Shown: piece by piece, positions 37,165 through 49,065 of the stretch
Position numbering within the stretch: position 1 is the first letter of the stretch
Layout of the letters: each line of letters begins with the position of its first letter
Notes under the pieces: model-generated
What the model saw: only the letters and a program-made list of their open reading frames with translations
Told to the model about the DNA's origin: nothing
Database searches by the model: none
Made by a program: the position numbers and the translations under genes
Source of the DNA: Corbicula japonica
Taxonomy: Eukaryota > Mollusca > Bivalvia > Venerida > Cyrenidae
Reading direction: 5' to 3'
Length of the DNA: 64,000 bases
NCBI GenBank assembly: GCA_038501625.1
Contig: JAZAYU010000079.1
Coordinates: forward strand, 2,800,528 to 2,864,527

Positions 37165-39430
37165 CACGGTATGTACCCAGATAATGAGAATCGCGGATAA
37201 CGATAGATTGTGAGAATAATAATAGATCGCCAGCTCGGAGAAAACAGCATGGAGAGGTTAGTTATTGTATGAATTTCATGACTGTGATCTAATACTTATC
37301 TTTTGCGATAGATAACAATCAAGCGATGTCCTAACCTTCCTCTCATACCCACAAATTTGGAATCGGCCGTCAGATAAAGTAAAAAAAAAACAGGAAAATG
37401 ATCCCAGATTTATACAAAAAACTACATATTATGCCCATTCAAATTATATTTAAACATGTTATTTTGTAAACGACACCGCTGTTATCAAAGCCCAAACATC
37501 GACAATCAATATGCCACCCCGCTTTAGCCAGTAATTTGAGTATATTCCTTAACAAACATCTTTTTTCTGAGGCACCTGAAGCAAATTGGATAACGGGGAT
37601 TCGCCTAGAAAAAGTCAATGGATAATGTAAATTCATGACTGGATAATGGTATCGTTTCCCTTACTTCAACCTTAATACTATTTATTCTATGCTTTTTTGC
37701 ATGTTCCATATCTTTCCGCAAACTGCTATCTTTATGAAACAATAGCACCAGCCTTACTGACAAGATAAATGACCCATTTATATCTTAATTATCTTCCGAA
37801 ATAGCCTAAATTTCTTGCTGTCTCGAAGGCATCAACTAAGAACTAACCCAAAGCCTCTTAAAACCCGGGTTAAGCGAATCTGAATTTGGTGATAAATACA
37901 TTAGTTAATTACTATAACTATTATGGTCTAAGATACGTATTCACGTAATGGGAGCCAACCGTTATACATAAGAACGCTTTTGAGAGTGGCGTCCTTTGCC
38001 GATTGGGAAGTTACTGTTTAAAAAACTGTATCAATTAAGTAGCATGATTAAGTTGTGGTATATATAAATTGTGCCAATATGCAAAACTTATAATTGATTG
38101 AAAAAGAGCGAATTTAGCAGATATTTTAGTCTAATAAGTACATGTCAATTGTCATGATCTGGTGTGAGAGAAATTTATTGCGTGAGTAACGCTTAAAATC
38201 TTTGGATTTAAATGTAAATTTACTCTTACATTGATTGTGTAACAATATAACATGTTTTATTCTTTGTTTACAAGTCTTCTACAGTTTATTTTTTCATATT
38301 TTAACACCTTTGTTTGCGTTGTGATACGTAACTTGTTACCTTCATGTTATCTTTTACACAAACTCTGGGATATACATATGTATATAAAAGCACACAAAAG
38401 TAATTATTCTGTATAAATGAGACCGGATATTTGAAAAGTATGTTAGAAGATAATACGAAGTGCTGTTGTAGTATCACGAAACAACAATGCTAGATCGCTT
38501 TGGCGATGCCAGTTCGCGAAAGTACGATGCGAGGACGCGATAATAATATAATATTGTGTTTTCATGGTCTTGTTGGTCTAAGGGCTGGACATCGAAAACG
38601 TGAAAACAGGAGGCGAGAACGCGAAACATCGATGTTAAGTCGCGAAAGTGTAGCTCACATCGTACTTTCGCGATCTCGCATCGTTGTTTCGTGTTCTCGC
38701 CGAAGATGTCGACAGGGCTAAACAACGATGACCTCAACGGAACACCGTACAATGCCATTTGTCATGGTTGCGCTTAAATTTGATTAAAGCTACGACCAAA
38801 AGCTCAAAAGTTTAATGAAAAGATACAGATGTTTTGTAATGATCATAGTGGATAGCAAAATGGATTGAATACAAGAATAATTAAAATAAAATAATTTTAT
38901 CTGATTATTTAAATTAAGAGCAACATGAAAACTCCACCATTATCCATTTCATACATATTTGAATTTTCCATTATCAACAGAGGGAATCCCCATTATCCAA
39001 GTTGCTTCAGGTGCCTCAGAAAAAAGATGTTTGTTAAGGAAAATACTCATGCTACTGGCTCAAGCGTGGTGACATATTGATTGTCGATGTTTGGGCTTTC
39101 ATAACAGCAGTGTCGTTTACAAAACAAACTTGCTTACATATATTTTAAATGGGCATAATATGTAGTTTTTTGTAGAAATCTGGGATGTTGCCTGATCATT
39201 TTCCTGTTTTCCTCTTTATCTGAAGGCCGATTCCGAATGTATGGGTATGAGAGGAAGGTTAGGACATCGCTTGATTGTTATCTATCGCAAAAGATAAGTA
39301 TTAGATCACAATAACATGAAATTCATACAATAACTAACCTCTCCATGCTGTTTTCTCCGAGCTGGCGATCTATCATTATTCTCACAATCTATCGTTATCC
39401 GCGATTCTCATTATCTGGGTACATACCGTG
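37165..39430. mobile_element. 2.27-kb DNA transposon with about 490-bp terminal inverted repeats
   Basis: Left terminal repeat 37165 to about 37650 and right about 38937-39430 are inverted copies, about 88-90 percent identical by eye. The outermost bases are CACGGTATGTACCCAG and CTGGGTACATACCGTG. The direct repeat TTACT lies immediately outside each end (37160-37164 and 39431-39435), a 5-bp target-site duplication. The 1.28-kb interior has no transposase, so the element is probably non-autonomous. A smaller hairpin is nested inside at 38472-38695. I cannot assign a superfamily. Confidence 0.88.
38472..38695. mobile_element. Nested hairpin element inside the long-TIR transposon
   Basis: ATCACGAAACAACAATGC at about 38473 and GCATCGTTGTTTCGTG at about 38678 are inverted. 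Inner words such as GCGAAAGTACGATGCGAGG and CATCGTACTTTCGCGA also pair. Much richer in CpG than the surroundings. Probably a MITE inserted into the larger element. Confidence 0.6.
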
Positions 39431-39435
39431 TTACT

Positions 39436-41760
39436 GTTTATGAACAAATTGGTTGCGATTCATGTGTGATGGCATTAAAATACTGGTATCAATTATTTTC
39501 GTTATCATTATTTTATTCTTTTGTCATGTGGCGTCTGTTACATTTTGTCAATTCTGATTCTCAACTGGTACGATGCATGTAGGTCGTTGATTAAGACACT
39601 CGCGTTATTTTTGTTTGAATATTTTCGGCTATTTACAAGGGTTTTAACTTTCTAGCCTTTATTGTTGTTTAGTTCCGCAAATTTTTCATTTAGGACAAGC
39701 TTATTGTTGTTAATGTGGACCTTACTCCGCTGGTTACGGAATAGTAGCAATGATATAATATAACCGTCCTAGGCAGCGGATATAAATCCCTATTGTTTAT
39801 ATATGTTAAAGCATGTTGCACGTAATCGGAAAATGACGACACCGTCAAGCATTATGCAATTTCCTCTAATGACCATGAATGACTCAATCCAATCAAGCCT
39901 GCATTATTTTTATAACTATCATGTTAATTGTTTGCTTATTTTCAAAGTTCGCTATTTACATGGTTTACTCGCTACGAAGTGTGCATAGACGTTTACTGGA
40001 ACCACAATTACTAGGTTCTCCCTAAACGTTTACAGAGGATGTAGTGGATCGAATACAGTGAAACTCTACTATTCTGACCACCTTTGAGGCTGGGAAGAGG
40101 TGGTCTTAATAGTGGATTGGTCTTTATCTTGAGGTGGAAAATAGGGCAAAACTATTAAATGGGATATTAGATAAGTGGTCTTATTATCGATGTGGTCTTA
40201 ATTTCAGGGAGGTTTTGATGTGGAGTGTAACTGTATGCTTCTCTTGCCTTTGATCAGAGAGTATCATGCTTCAGTTAAGCCATTCAATATGTCTATGTTT
40301 AAACCATGGAACCTTTTAAAACACCTTTTAATACAAATACGTGTTAATTACGTCATTTCTCCTTTGATAATGTACCGGTAGTTAATTCGCATATATACGA
40401 TATTTTACATCCGATGAGTTTTTTAGGCCATCTTTAATTTTGTCTTTTATTGAATATCCAGTACTCATTGGAGGATTGGATATTGTTATTTCATGTTTGA
40501 TATTGGTTAGTATGGTACCTAAGCTCTCTGTTATATTAAGTCAATTGTTTTTTTTTGTGTGTTAAATGTTGAGTTGATTAAGCGACAAGTCCAGCGGCCT
40601 TAGCAAGTGTGACTGCGACGAGTGTAGATCCAGATCAGATTGTACACCCGTTCAGAAACATATCTTTTATTTGAAAAATTATATAAATTTTTTTTACATT
40701 ACACAACATTTTGGTCAGCATACAGATCCAAAGATTTATTCGATTGCTAAAGTGCAGATTTAACTAACCTTCATTTTGAAAATGGTATTGATGACACCAT
40801 ATGTCAGCAAATAAAGTGGTCGCACATTGGTTACTTTTTATAACAAAGAGAAGGTATTCCAACATTAGTATGTGAATCATGCACCAACGTTCTCCACAAA
40901 TTCGTTGAAAACACTTTCTTTATTTTTCACATCATTAATATGACATCTTAATCTTCTATATTTACTTTTATCTGATAACTGTCAAAATTGTTACTTCTAA
41001 ATTTGTTTCGTTTCATTTCGACTGTAGCCCAAAGAAAATTTATAAATTTTACGGCTCTTACCGTGTACTTATGGGAACTAACGCGGATCAAATAATGTTT
41101 TAAATATTTGTTTGAAGTCATTTTTGTTATTAATTTAGATGAAAACTTGATCTAGGGTCAATGAAAGCCATGAAACCTGGTCACGCTACATTTAAATTAC
41201 CTTAAATTTTATTAAATTTGATATTTCTCGACTTATATGATCTATAAATAAAAGCCGCACGAGCTTTTATCCCTCGCCATTACCTGATTTCGTGAATTAT
41301 CGTACCAGCTCTTGCAGCTTAATTTATTTTTATTTGGATAATAATCTGAAAAGGGTTGTAATAAACATTTCACGTTAACATGCTTCGTGTCATTTTGAAA
41401 CTACGATCGCTGCAGTGAAAGCATGAGGCTAAACAAAATCGATTCCTTGTTTTGCACTCAACAGAAACATTCACGAATTATGATATCTCCCTTTAAAACC
41501 CGAATCATCCGTCACTGTACATAATTGTAACGGCATTAAATCACGCAAAAATATCCGTGTACATTCAGAAACAGATTATACAGTAATTGTTTTCAACAAA
41601 ATTTTTGTTTGACAAAATTTTTTATTTGACAATTGACAATTTTGAAAATAAATGGAAAAGTGTTTACGTTTACATTTAGCCTATTTAATTATAATGTGAT
41701 TTATGGTAAGTCTATATGCGATTTGTGATGATAAATACTTCTTCAGATATTAGAGTAGAT
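39436..41760. other. No gene recognised
   Basis: AT-rich DNA with a MITE scrap near 40620 and a local repeat at 40070-40235. Confidence 0.55.
40070..40235. repeat. Short local repeat with GTGGTCTTA words
   Basis: GAGGTGGTCTTAATAGTGG, AGTGGTCTTATTATCG and GTGGTCTTAATTTCAG recur within 120 bp. No coding sequence is recognised. Confidence 0.4.
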
Positions 41761-41762
41761 AC

Positions 41763-41900
41763 AAGTTTACAAGTTTATTTCATTAAAACCAATAGGTCTG
41801 AGGCCCATGTGGCAATATAAGCACATTATAACATACATATGGCAGTCATGCAAAAAGTCAAAGGTTGTAAAATGTGTACAAACTTACACATAAAATATAT
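41763..41900 (-). mobile_element. LINE 3' end fragment (antisense)
   Basis: The minus strand reads GCCACATGGGCCTCAGACC, TATTGGTTTTAATGAAATAA and ACTTGTAAACTTGT. This matches the plus-strand piece at 31735-31860. Confidence 0.65.
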
Positions 41901-42169
41901 ACAATGTATTATGGCGGACAGTGTATGCAACCTTCAATTAAAAGTTTTATAATGTAATCAAACTTTCATATTGTTACACACTACAACTATAGATATTCGT
42001 ATACTTCGCGTAAAGTGACCCTTAACAAGTGCCAGAAAGATGATACATTTACTATCTATATGAACAATGAACACTAAGAACAAATATTGATTAAATACAA
42101 AATCAACATAAAGCCTTAAAGGCCACTTTTAAAATGAATAAATATTTGCATAAATTTACTAATATCTCG

Positions 42170-42440
42170 GTAAAAAGTTGGATCTTTTTGAAAAACTTGT
42201 ATTGCCAATTTTAAATTATGGTAGGGAAGTTTGGGGATTTCATCCTGAAAAATCATTAGATAGAGTGCACATGTAATTTTGTAAACGTCTGCTAGGTGTA
42301 AAAAAAGGGCACACAAAATGATTTTATCTACGGGGAACTAGGACTACTTCCTTTACAAAACCTTAGATTCTATAATATTGTCAAATACTGGGCAAAAATA
42401 ATATGTTCTTATGATAACAAATACATTAGAAATGATTGTG
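42170..42440 (+). pseudogene. LINE reverse transcriptase C-terminal fragment
   Basis: Encodes LFEKLVLPILNYGREVWGF, then HPEKSLDRVHM, a stop, FCKRLLGVKKG, then after a frameshift YGELGLLPLQNLRFYNIVK and YWAKII. This is the 'LNYG.E.WGF...CK.LLGV...YGELG..PL' region that follows the reverse transcriptase catalytic core of many LINEs. It has one stop and one frameshift. The minus-strand LINE at 52988-53623 covers the adjoining region (LGRFPLSI). Confidence 0.85.
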
Positions 42441-42459
42441 TGCATATGACGATGAACAT

Positions 42460-42608
42460 GGAACCTTCATTTTTATTGTTTGTGGTATCTTTTTTGAAAT
42501 TCATCATTTTTAAACACATGCTCTCTTTTCCTCTTTTCTTTATGGTTGCGTGAGGAGGCTGTGTTGTCTGTGTTTGGAAATTCCTGATAAGCATATTTCA
42601 TATTTTGG
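42460..42608 (+). mobile_element. Repeat A fragment
   Basis: TGTTTGTGGTATCTTTTTTG, CATGCTCTCTTTTCCTC, GAGGAGGCTGTGTTGTC and CTGATAAGCATATTTCAT. This is the 3' half of repeat A, just after the LINE fragment. Confidence 0.8.
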
Positions 42609-43339
42609 TATTTTTAATGATCTTAGTGCGGACGGGAAACAAATCATTTATCTGTATCGTAATTTTCTAAGTATGCTTAGATGTCCCTTTCAACAATAAA
42701 TTTTCGAGAAACGACGAAACATATTTTATTATGCGCCTTCTTTGAAATATTTCTTTTAAATCATACAAAATATTAAAAAAAACGATTTATATGTGTCTAA
42801 TGGATTTGATGCACCTGTTGAATTAAGCAAAATCTGATACGTTAGAACCTATTATACGAATAAAGTATTTATAACCCTATCATATACAACGTTAATATAA
42901 ATATTCGTTTGAATGATTATATGGCTTTCCAATAGAAAATAAATCGTATGAAAATCATTTCATAACCATTAGATATTATTTCTTATGCCGAAATTATGTA
43001 ATGCATTTTGTGTTCTATAGACGATGCCTAGATCGAGAAAATGAATAAGATTAAAAAATCAAATGTTTCTGGTGTTGTTTTTGTTGAAATTAAATAAGCA
43101 AAAAAAATATCATTCGTTTCAAGTAATTCAATGAGCCTTTAATAAGTTAACAACGTAGCACACTGTATATTTTGGTGAATTCACATTACAAAATGCAAGA
43201 ATCAAAACATTCGCCTTTGGCGACAAAAACTAAAATTAGATGGTGGTAGATGTATTAGTAACTCGATTTAATAACCAAATCAGATGGTGTTTTGCCGAAG
43301 ATCCGTTAGCATATGTCGCTATTTATGCAAATTTGGAGG

Positions 43340-43415
43340 ACAACTGAATTATTATTATTACAAAATGCATATTATACGTATAATATGCATTTTGTAATAA
43401 TAATAATTCAGTTGT
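43340..43415. repeat. Perfect 76-bp palindrome
   Basis: Every base from 43340 to 43377 pairs with 43415 down to 43378 without mismatch or spacer. The centre is TATACGTATA. The arms contain ATTATTATTACAAAATGCAT. The outer neighbours (43339/43416) no longer pair. No gene or larger repeat surrounds it. Confidence 0.97.
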
Positions 43416-43789
43416 TATCATTTCAATAAATGTGATAATTTTGAAATGGATAATATTATTTTGGCACAAATGTACTTGTATGAATTGCCACAGGCGTTCG
43501 CTAAAGCTTTTGGAGACATTTAGGAGGTTGTCTAAAATTTTAAATGGTTAAAAGTAGCCACATACACAATTTCTCATCTCTTCACGTAGACCGGCAGAGG
43601 GGCAACTAATAAAAATGTAAGATTAAAAAAACAAACATTTTTAAATGGTAAAAATTCGGTGTCAAAATCTGGTTGATCGCTGTAAAAAAAGAGGTTTTTG
43701 ATTTGAATAATTTTAGTTGAAATCATCAATATACATGTTATTTAAATGTTGTCAACGGCTCTGCTAGATGTCGTTTGCCATTCCATAAG

Positions 43790-43905
43790 ACTGGTCCCAA
43801 GATCATAAAACTAAATCAGGAGATTAGTCTCAAATCTCAAGAATATGATGCTTGAGATTTGAGACTGATCTCTAAACTTTGTTGTATGATCTTGGACTCT
43901 GGACT
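43790..43905. repeat. Foldback-family copy with clear hairpin
   Basis: AGTCTCAAATCTCAAG and CTTGAGATTTGAGACT are inverted around a short centre near 43851. The outer words CCCAAGATCATAAAAC and TATGATCTTGGA also pair. Same family as 24635-24720. Confidence 0.75.
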
Positions 43906-44431
43906 AAAAATTTTCTCGATTCGCAAATCTGCTGGCACTGAACACGTTTTAGTTTATATTGATAAAAAATATATGACAGAGGATCACGAGCTAGTTCTGC
44001 AAATGCACTTTTTCAGGGTACTGGGTATTTGTTCAGAATCGATGCGCTTGCAAGAAGTACAAAGGCATCATGTATCTCACTAGCAGCAAGTAATGCAAAA
44101 AGTACACACATCAGGCATGGCTTCTGCCATGGGGCTTATCGACTACCTCGACTGGTCCATAGGTGAATATATATTATATATATATTATATATAAATGACT
44201 TTAACCATTGTAGGTAGAACCAGATCAGCAAAAACACTTTTACGGTATGATTAGTATCGGTTACTATTTGATACTTTGACAAATACCCTACTGGTCTTAA
44301 GACCAGTCTTTTAGTCCGGTAGTGCTAAAATAAAGAATAGAGTTATGGTTCATGGCTTATACACTCAGAATATTTTAGCAAACATGTGTAGCCAGTTTGA
44401 AATTAGTAGTTACATTTAATTGTAATCGATG

Positions 44432-44965
44432 AAAAGGACACGTTGAAAGCCGCCGAACACGACATATATGAAACTATTGCAGGCTCGGTTTGATTGAGAT
44501 TGATCATGGGCAGTAATCGAAATGCATATAACTGTCAACGCCGCATAGCCGCATAGCCCCGGGTTGAGCGCAACACAGAATTTACACCAATAAACAGCTA
44601 ATTGTTGATCCATCTCAAACGATGGTATGCATATGGCGTTGAACATGGAACATTCAATGCGGTATTTTCAGATTAATACCATTCCATGTTTAGCGGGGTA
44701 TGGTAGAACTAAACAGAATAAAACAGAATAAAACTTTGAGAGGTGATCTTAGAATATAAATCCTGCATAACACAGCCAACGCCGATGGCAAAATTAAAAA
44801 CAGCAGGAAGTTTATCCTAAGGCTAACAATACATATTGGCTAGGATATTAAAACCATCTATCATAAAACTGGCCGAAATATTAAAACAAAGAAATTTTAG
44901 ATGTATTATTAACATGATAAATAAGTATCGTGCTCAACGACCTTCAAAAGAAGTAATTGATAACA
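44432..44965 (+). mobile_element. Repeat B copy 1 (about 530 bp)
   Basis: Order of landmarks: AAAGCCGCCGAACACGAC, TATTGCAGGCTCGGTTTGAT, GCCCCGGGTTGAGCGCAAC, AACGATGGTATGCATATGGC, TTAATACCATTCCATGTTTA, AATCCTGCATAACACAGCC, AACTGGCCGAAATATTAAAA, CGTGCTCAACGACCTTCAAA. No coding frame of note. It is repeated at 45487 in the same direction. Confidence 0.88.
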
Positions 44966-45486
44966 GCACTTATTGAATGTACAAGTAGATTTTTACATTT
45001 TTTCTAATGATTCACCTTTTTTTGAAGTTCGTTGTGTGCCGGAAATATAGTGTGACTTAGTATATTACGTCACATAGAAATGGGAAGATGCAAACATACA
45101 GAATCGGAAAACGGACAATGTCCAATACGGAATTACTAATTTGAGGAGTTGTATCAATTTTGCGGATTAATGCTGCACAAGGCTGAAATAATTCATGGGT
45201 ATATAATAAAATCTAAGATATAATGGAGTTGTGCATAAACTAATCCAGAAAAAGGGCAAGAGACGCCTAGTCCATAATGGTTTCAGGATTGCTTTATTAT
45301 ATTCTAGCTAAATATTTAACATGATCAAATATCGTCGCTGTACTTCCAAGTAGACGTATACATAATACGACACTTCGATGAGCAGTATGGACTATCTGGT
45401 TTGTTACCGGAACGAGGTGTATCTTGGTTAAGTGCTTCTAAGCAGACGAAAAACGAATTTGCACAAATAAATCGTATGAAATAGAT

Positions 45487-46050
45487 GAGGGAACTTTGAA
45501 GACACTCGACCACGACAAATATGAAAATATTGCAGGCTCGTTTTGATCGAGCCTGTTCATGGGCAGTAATGGAAATGCTTATTACTGCCCACGCCGCCTA
45601 GCCCCGGGTTGAGCGCAATTCAATATTTAACACCAATAAACAGTACAATTTTGATCCATCCCAAACGATGGTATGCATATGGCGGCGAACATGGAACCTT
45701 CAATGCGGTATTGTCAGATAAATACCATTCCATGTTCAGCGGCGTATGGTCCCCAGATAAAAGAATGGGTTTGCCCTAAACGAGAAAACAATGGGCGGAA
45801 CTAAACAGAATAGAATTTTGAGAGGGGATTTTAGGATATAAATCCTGCATATCACAGACAACGCCAAAGGCAAACTTTAAAAGGCAGGAAATATATCCTT
45901 TGGGTGATTGAACAATATCCAAATTTAAATTGGCTGGGATATTGAAACCACCCATCTTTAAACTGGCCGAAATATTAAAAACAATAAGTAAATTTAGAAA
46001 TACTATTAACATAGTACATAAATATCGTGCTCGACGACCTTCAAATGATT
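45487..46050 (+). mobile_element. Repeat B copy 2 (about 560 bp)
   Basis: Same landmarks as copy 1, including GCCCCGGGTTGAGCGCAAT, ACCATTCCATGTTCAGCGG and GTGCTCGACGACCTTCAAAT. It keeps a piece missing from copy 1 (GGTTTGCCCTAAACGAG, CAATGGGCGGAACTAAACAG). The copies are about 1.05 kb apart. Confidence 0.88.
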
Positions 46051-46394
46051 TATAATCACGTATTCTTATAAGTACAGCGATTTAAACCATGTGACCATGT
46101 GTTTAAAAATAATGTCTGTTACATATATATTTATCCAACACGTATTTTTGTGCACTTGGTATTTCAACCAGTTAGTCAGAATTTATTTTAGAAAAATATT
46201 TTAATGTTATGTTACAAAGGCTGATATTATGCTGTTAATATCCTGATTTTTATGATATCACCCTTTAATAATAAGTTCTTAAATGTCCACATGTTAAAAG
46301 GACATTTTTTAGATTGTGGCAATCAATATCCCAGCAATTCATGAGATTAAATTCTAAACCAGGTGCAATCGGTGATATTGTTGTATACATTTTC

Positions 46395-46580
46395 TGTTTT
46401 AAGGCGGTAACCTCAAAGAATCTCTTTTTCGTTAATTGATTGTGGTGTCTTATTTGAAATTGATCTTCATATACCCATGCTCTTTTTCCTTTTCGCTTTT
46501 AAGTTGCATGTGGAGATGAGAGTTGAGGGCAACTCAATATTTTCATCAAGTACAATTTTGATTCATCCCAAACGATATTT
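46395..46580 (+). mobile_element. Repeat A fragment followed by a repeat B scrap
   Basis: TTAAGGCGGTAACCTC, TTCGTTAATTGATTGTGGTG and CCCATGCTCTTTTTCC come from repeat A. They are followed by CAACTCAATATTTTCATC and TTGATTCATCCCAAACGAT from repeat B. A mosaic of two old insertions. Confidence 0.65.
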
Positions 46581-47149
46581 TATTATTTTCTTTTCAATCC
46601 GTGAAAGTGAAAGTCTGTTTTTCAAGATTTTATAAAGTACATGATAATTTTATGAACATGTTTAATGTCAAAATCTGTTCACTAATATCTCTTGAACATT
46701 GATACAGATAGTTTTGTCGTAAAATCGAGGTTCTTGGCGTTGATAAGCGTTGACATTGCAGACGCCGCGTGGTATCGTCTTTGATTATCTTTCGCGTTGT
46801 CTATTAATTTGCAATTCATCTTATTTAAAAAGGCGCCATTTATTTAACGGTATGGCAGTGTTTAATAAACGTGTCTTTCCTTACACGTGTACTAACACTT
46901 TTTAAAGTAATGTCGATAATCGGATAACCTTGATTGCCAGTTCGGCGTCTCTCCATCTGTATGGATAGTAAATGTAATAGTTTAACACGTATTGGTTTCC
47001 GAGGATAAGTTATCAGAATAAAGTATCTACATCCTATGAGGGACGAACGTTGACTAACACACAATTGGTTTTTTACTCTATTTTTTCAAAGTTTCGACAG
47101 TAAGCCTTTTTCAAAAGGTACACAGAATACAGAATACTTCGCTCCCTCA

Positions 47150-48545
47150 TAATTTAATGAGATATCACCAGTCTTATTGAGAAAACGTTTGCAAGAGAAA
47201 ATAAAACTTTTATCGCTTGTAATGAACAGAAAGCATTTTTACAGATGGTTCTTATGATAATTATACTTGATCGACTTGTCAAGACCTAATAGAGTCGCTT
47301 ACTTTCTTACTGGATAACATTTATGTTAGATTCGGTATCTTTATTTATAAACAAGTAATAGGCATTCCAATGGGTTCTAATTGTGCACCCCTTGTTGCTG
47401 ATCTGTTTTTATACTGTTATGAAAGAGACTTTATGTTATCTCGTTCTACCGAACATAAAGATGATATTATTAGAGCTTTTAACAACACCTCGAGGTACCT
47501 TCATGATTTATTATATATAGACAATAACCATTTTCCATCACTGGTTAATAATATTTATCCTAAAGAACTACAGCTTAATAAAGCGAACACTTCAGAAAAG
47601 CAAGCACACCAGCTTGATATCAATCTGTACATTGAAAATGGTCACGTCACTACTAAAATATATGATAAAAGAGATTATTTTAATTTTAATATAGTACATT
47701 TTCCGCGATGTTCCTCGTGCAACATCAAGTACGGGGTTTATATCTCACAGCTTGTTCTCTTTTCTTGAGCTTGCAATGATGTTAATGATTTCAATGAACG
47801 TAATCTTTGCATAACACAAAAACTTTTTTAAACATGGTTATCGGTATTACAAATGAAGAAACACCTTTTCAAGTTTTATCGCCGATACCCAGATTTTATT
47901 TAAAACAACAGGTGCAGTTTAAAATCATGGTTGCAAATACGTATTTCATAGCCAGCTTTTTATGGAGATTTAATTTATAAACTATAAACATAAGAAGATA
48001 AAAGGCAATGTTAATCTCTCCCGATTATACGTAAAAATCATCTGTAATTTAAGTTAAAAAGAAAGGTTACCAACATGATATTCTACAGCGCTCTGCAGGC
48101 CTGGTGATAAACCCATCTACAGTTGATCATAATGCTTATCTCTTTGGTTGCACGACGGTGGCAGGGGTTTAGGAGTTTATGAAGGTTTATAGGGGAATCT
48201 TGCATAAGAACCTAGAAGCTTGATTCGTTTCTTTTATCCCTGTCATTGTGTTTTTGCTGATTTTACTCCATGAGCTCTGGTCTCGGTAAGATCATTGAGT
48301 ACCCACCCCTTTGGCTTTGCAATGCTATTAACTTCTTATGTTTTATATGTTTGTGTGCGCTTGCATACACATTGTAGAGCTGATGGGTGGTTTGTAGTTA
48401 ATTCACCAAGACAACTTGTACTGGTGTGTTGATATGAGAACCTGTTGGGGGGCAAGTATGAAGTTGGTGCACCCTAGAACCAGATTAAAACTCCAGTGGC
48501 AATTTCATTTGCCGCTGACCGTTCCAAGGCGGTTCTCATTTTTAC
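47150..48545 (+). pseudogene. Penelope-like retroelement, broken copy 1 (reverse transcriptase and 3' end)
   Basis: Frames on the plus strand give SYDNYT, a stop, STCQDLIESLTFLLDNIYVR, then IGIPMGSNCAPLVADLFLY near 47360-47420 and YLHDLLYIDNNHFPSLVNNI near 47500. LYIENGHVTTKIYDKRDYF follows, and then YGVYISQLVLF to 47766. Beyond that the C-terminal region continues through frameshifts to about 48170 and into repeat A at 48400-48545. 'MGS..AP..AD' and the YxDD-type box are reverse transcriptase motifs. Here the usual YIDD reads YLHD, so the first catalytic aspartate is replaced by histidine. With the stops and frameshifts it is inactive. The Penelope-like assignment is from motif similarity and remains tentative; I see no GIY-YIG endonuclease. 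Confidence 0.75.
48400..48545 (+). mobile_element. Repeat A, 5' half, joined to retroelement copy 1
   Basis: TTCACCAAGACAACTTGTAC, GAGAACCTGTTGGGG, TTGGTGCACCCTAGAACC, CGTTCCAAGGCGGTTCTCAT. It ends abruptly, so the last 130 bp of repeat A are missing. The same join is seen at 59395 in copy 2. Confidence 0.85.
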
Positions 48546-49065
48546 TATAGCCTAACTGTAAAGAAATGATCCTTTTCATAATCAACAAAAATTTAATCTC
48601 TTTTCCACAGGTATATTTAATTAGATAGGTATAGCAAATTGATTTCAAAGCCAAACTTCGGAGGCATATGTCAATTTTCAGTGACAGCTTTTGTTATATG
48701 TATACTTCACTTCTATTTTTATTAAAATGAGTTTATATAGTAGTTGTCATGTGTCGAAAAAGATATTTTAAATGTTCTACTTTTCCAAACCAGACTGTTA
48801 CTAACCTTATCAGCTCTTTGGAACCTTTCTATACCTACTTCTTGAGACATACAAATGCTAATAAAAACAAACAAAACATCACCCCGAGTAGGTTGAGCTA
48901 TATTGTTAGAAGCGTCTTGCAGTCAGAAACCTTAAGTTAAAACAAGCAGTTTCAATTTTTATTTTCTCTTAATCATGCAAATCCGTCCACATAATTTATA
49001 ACACGGGGATATTTCCAACGACGATACTCCGATTTTTTAAAGACATAGGCCATTAAACTTAAAAA

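Noticed and set aside
38474..38758. Frames of 73-94 codons on both strands.
   Set aside because: They come from the CpG-rich palindromic insert in the long-TIR transposon.
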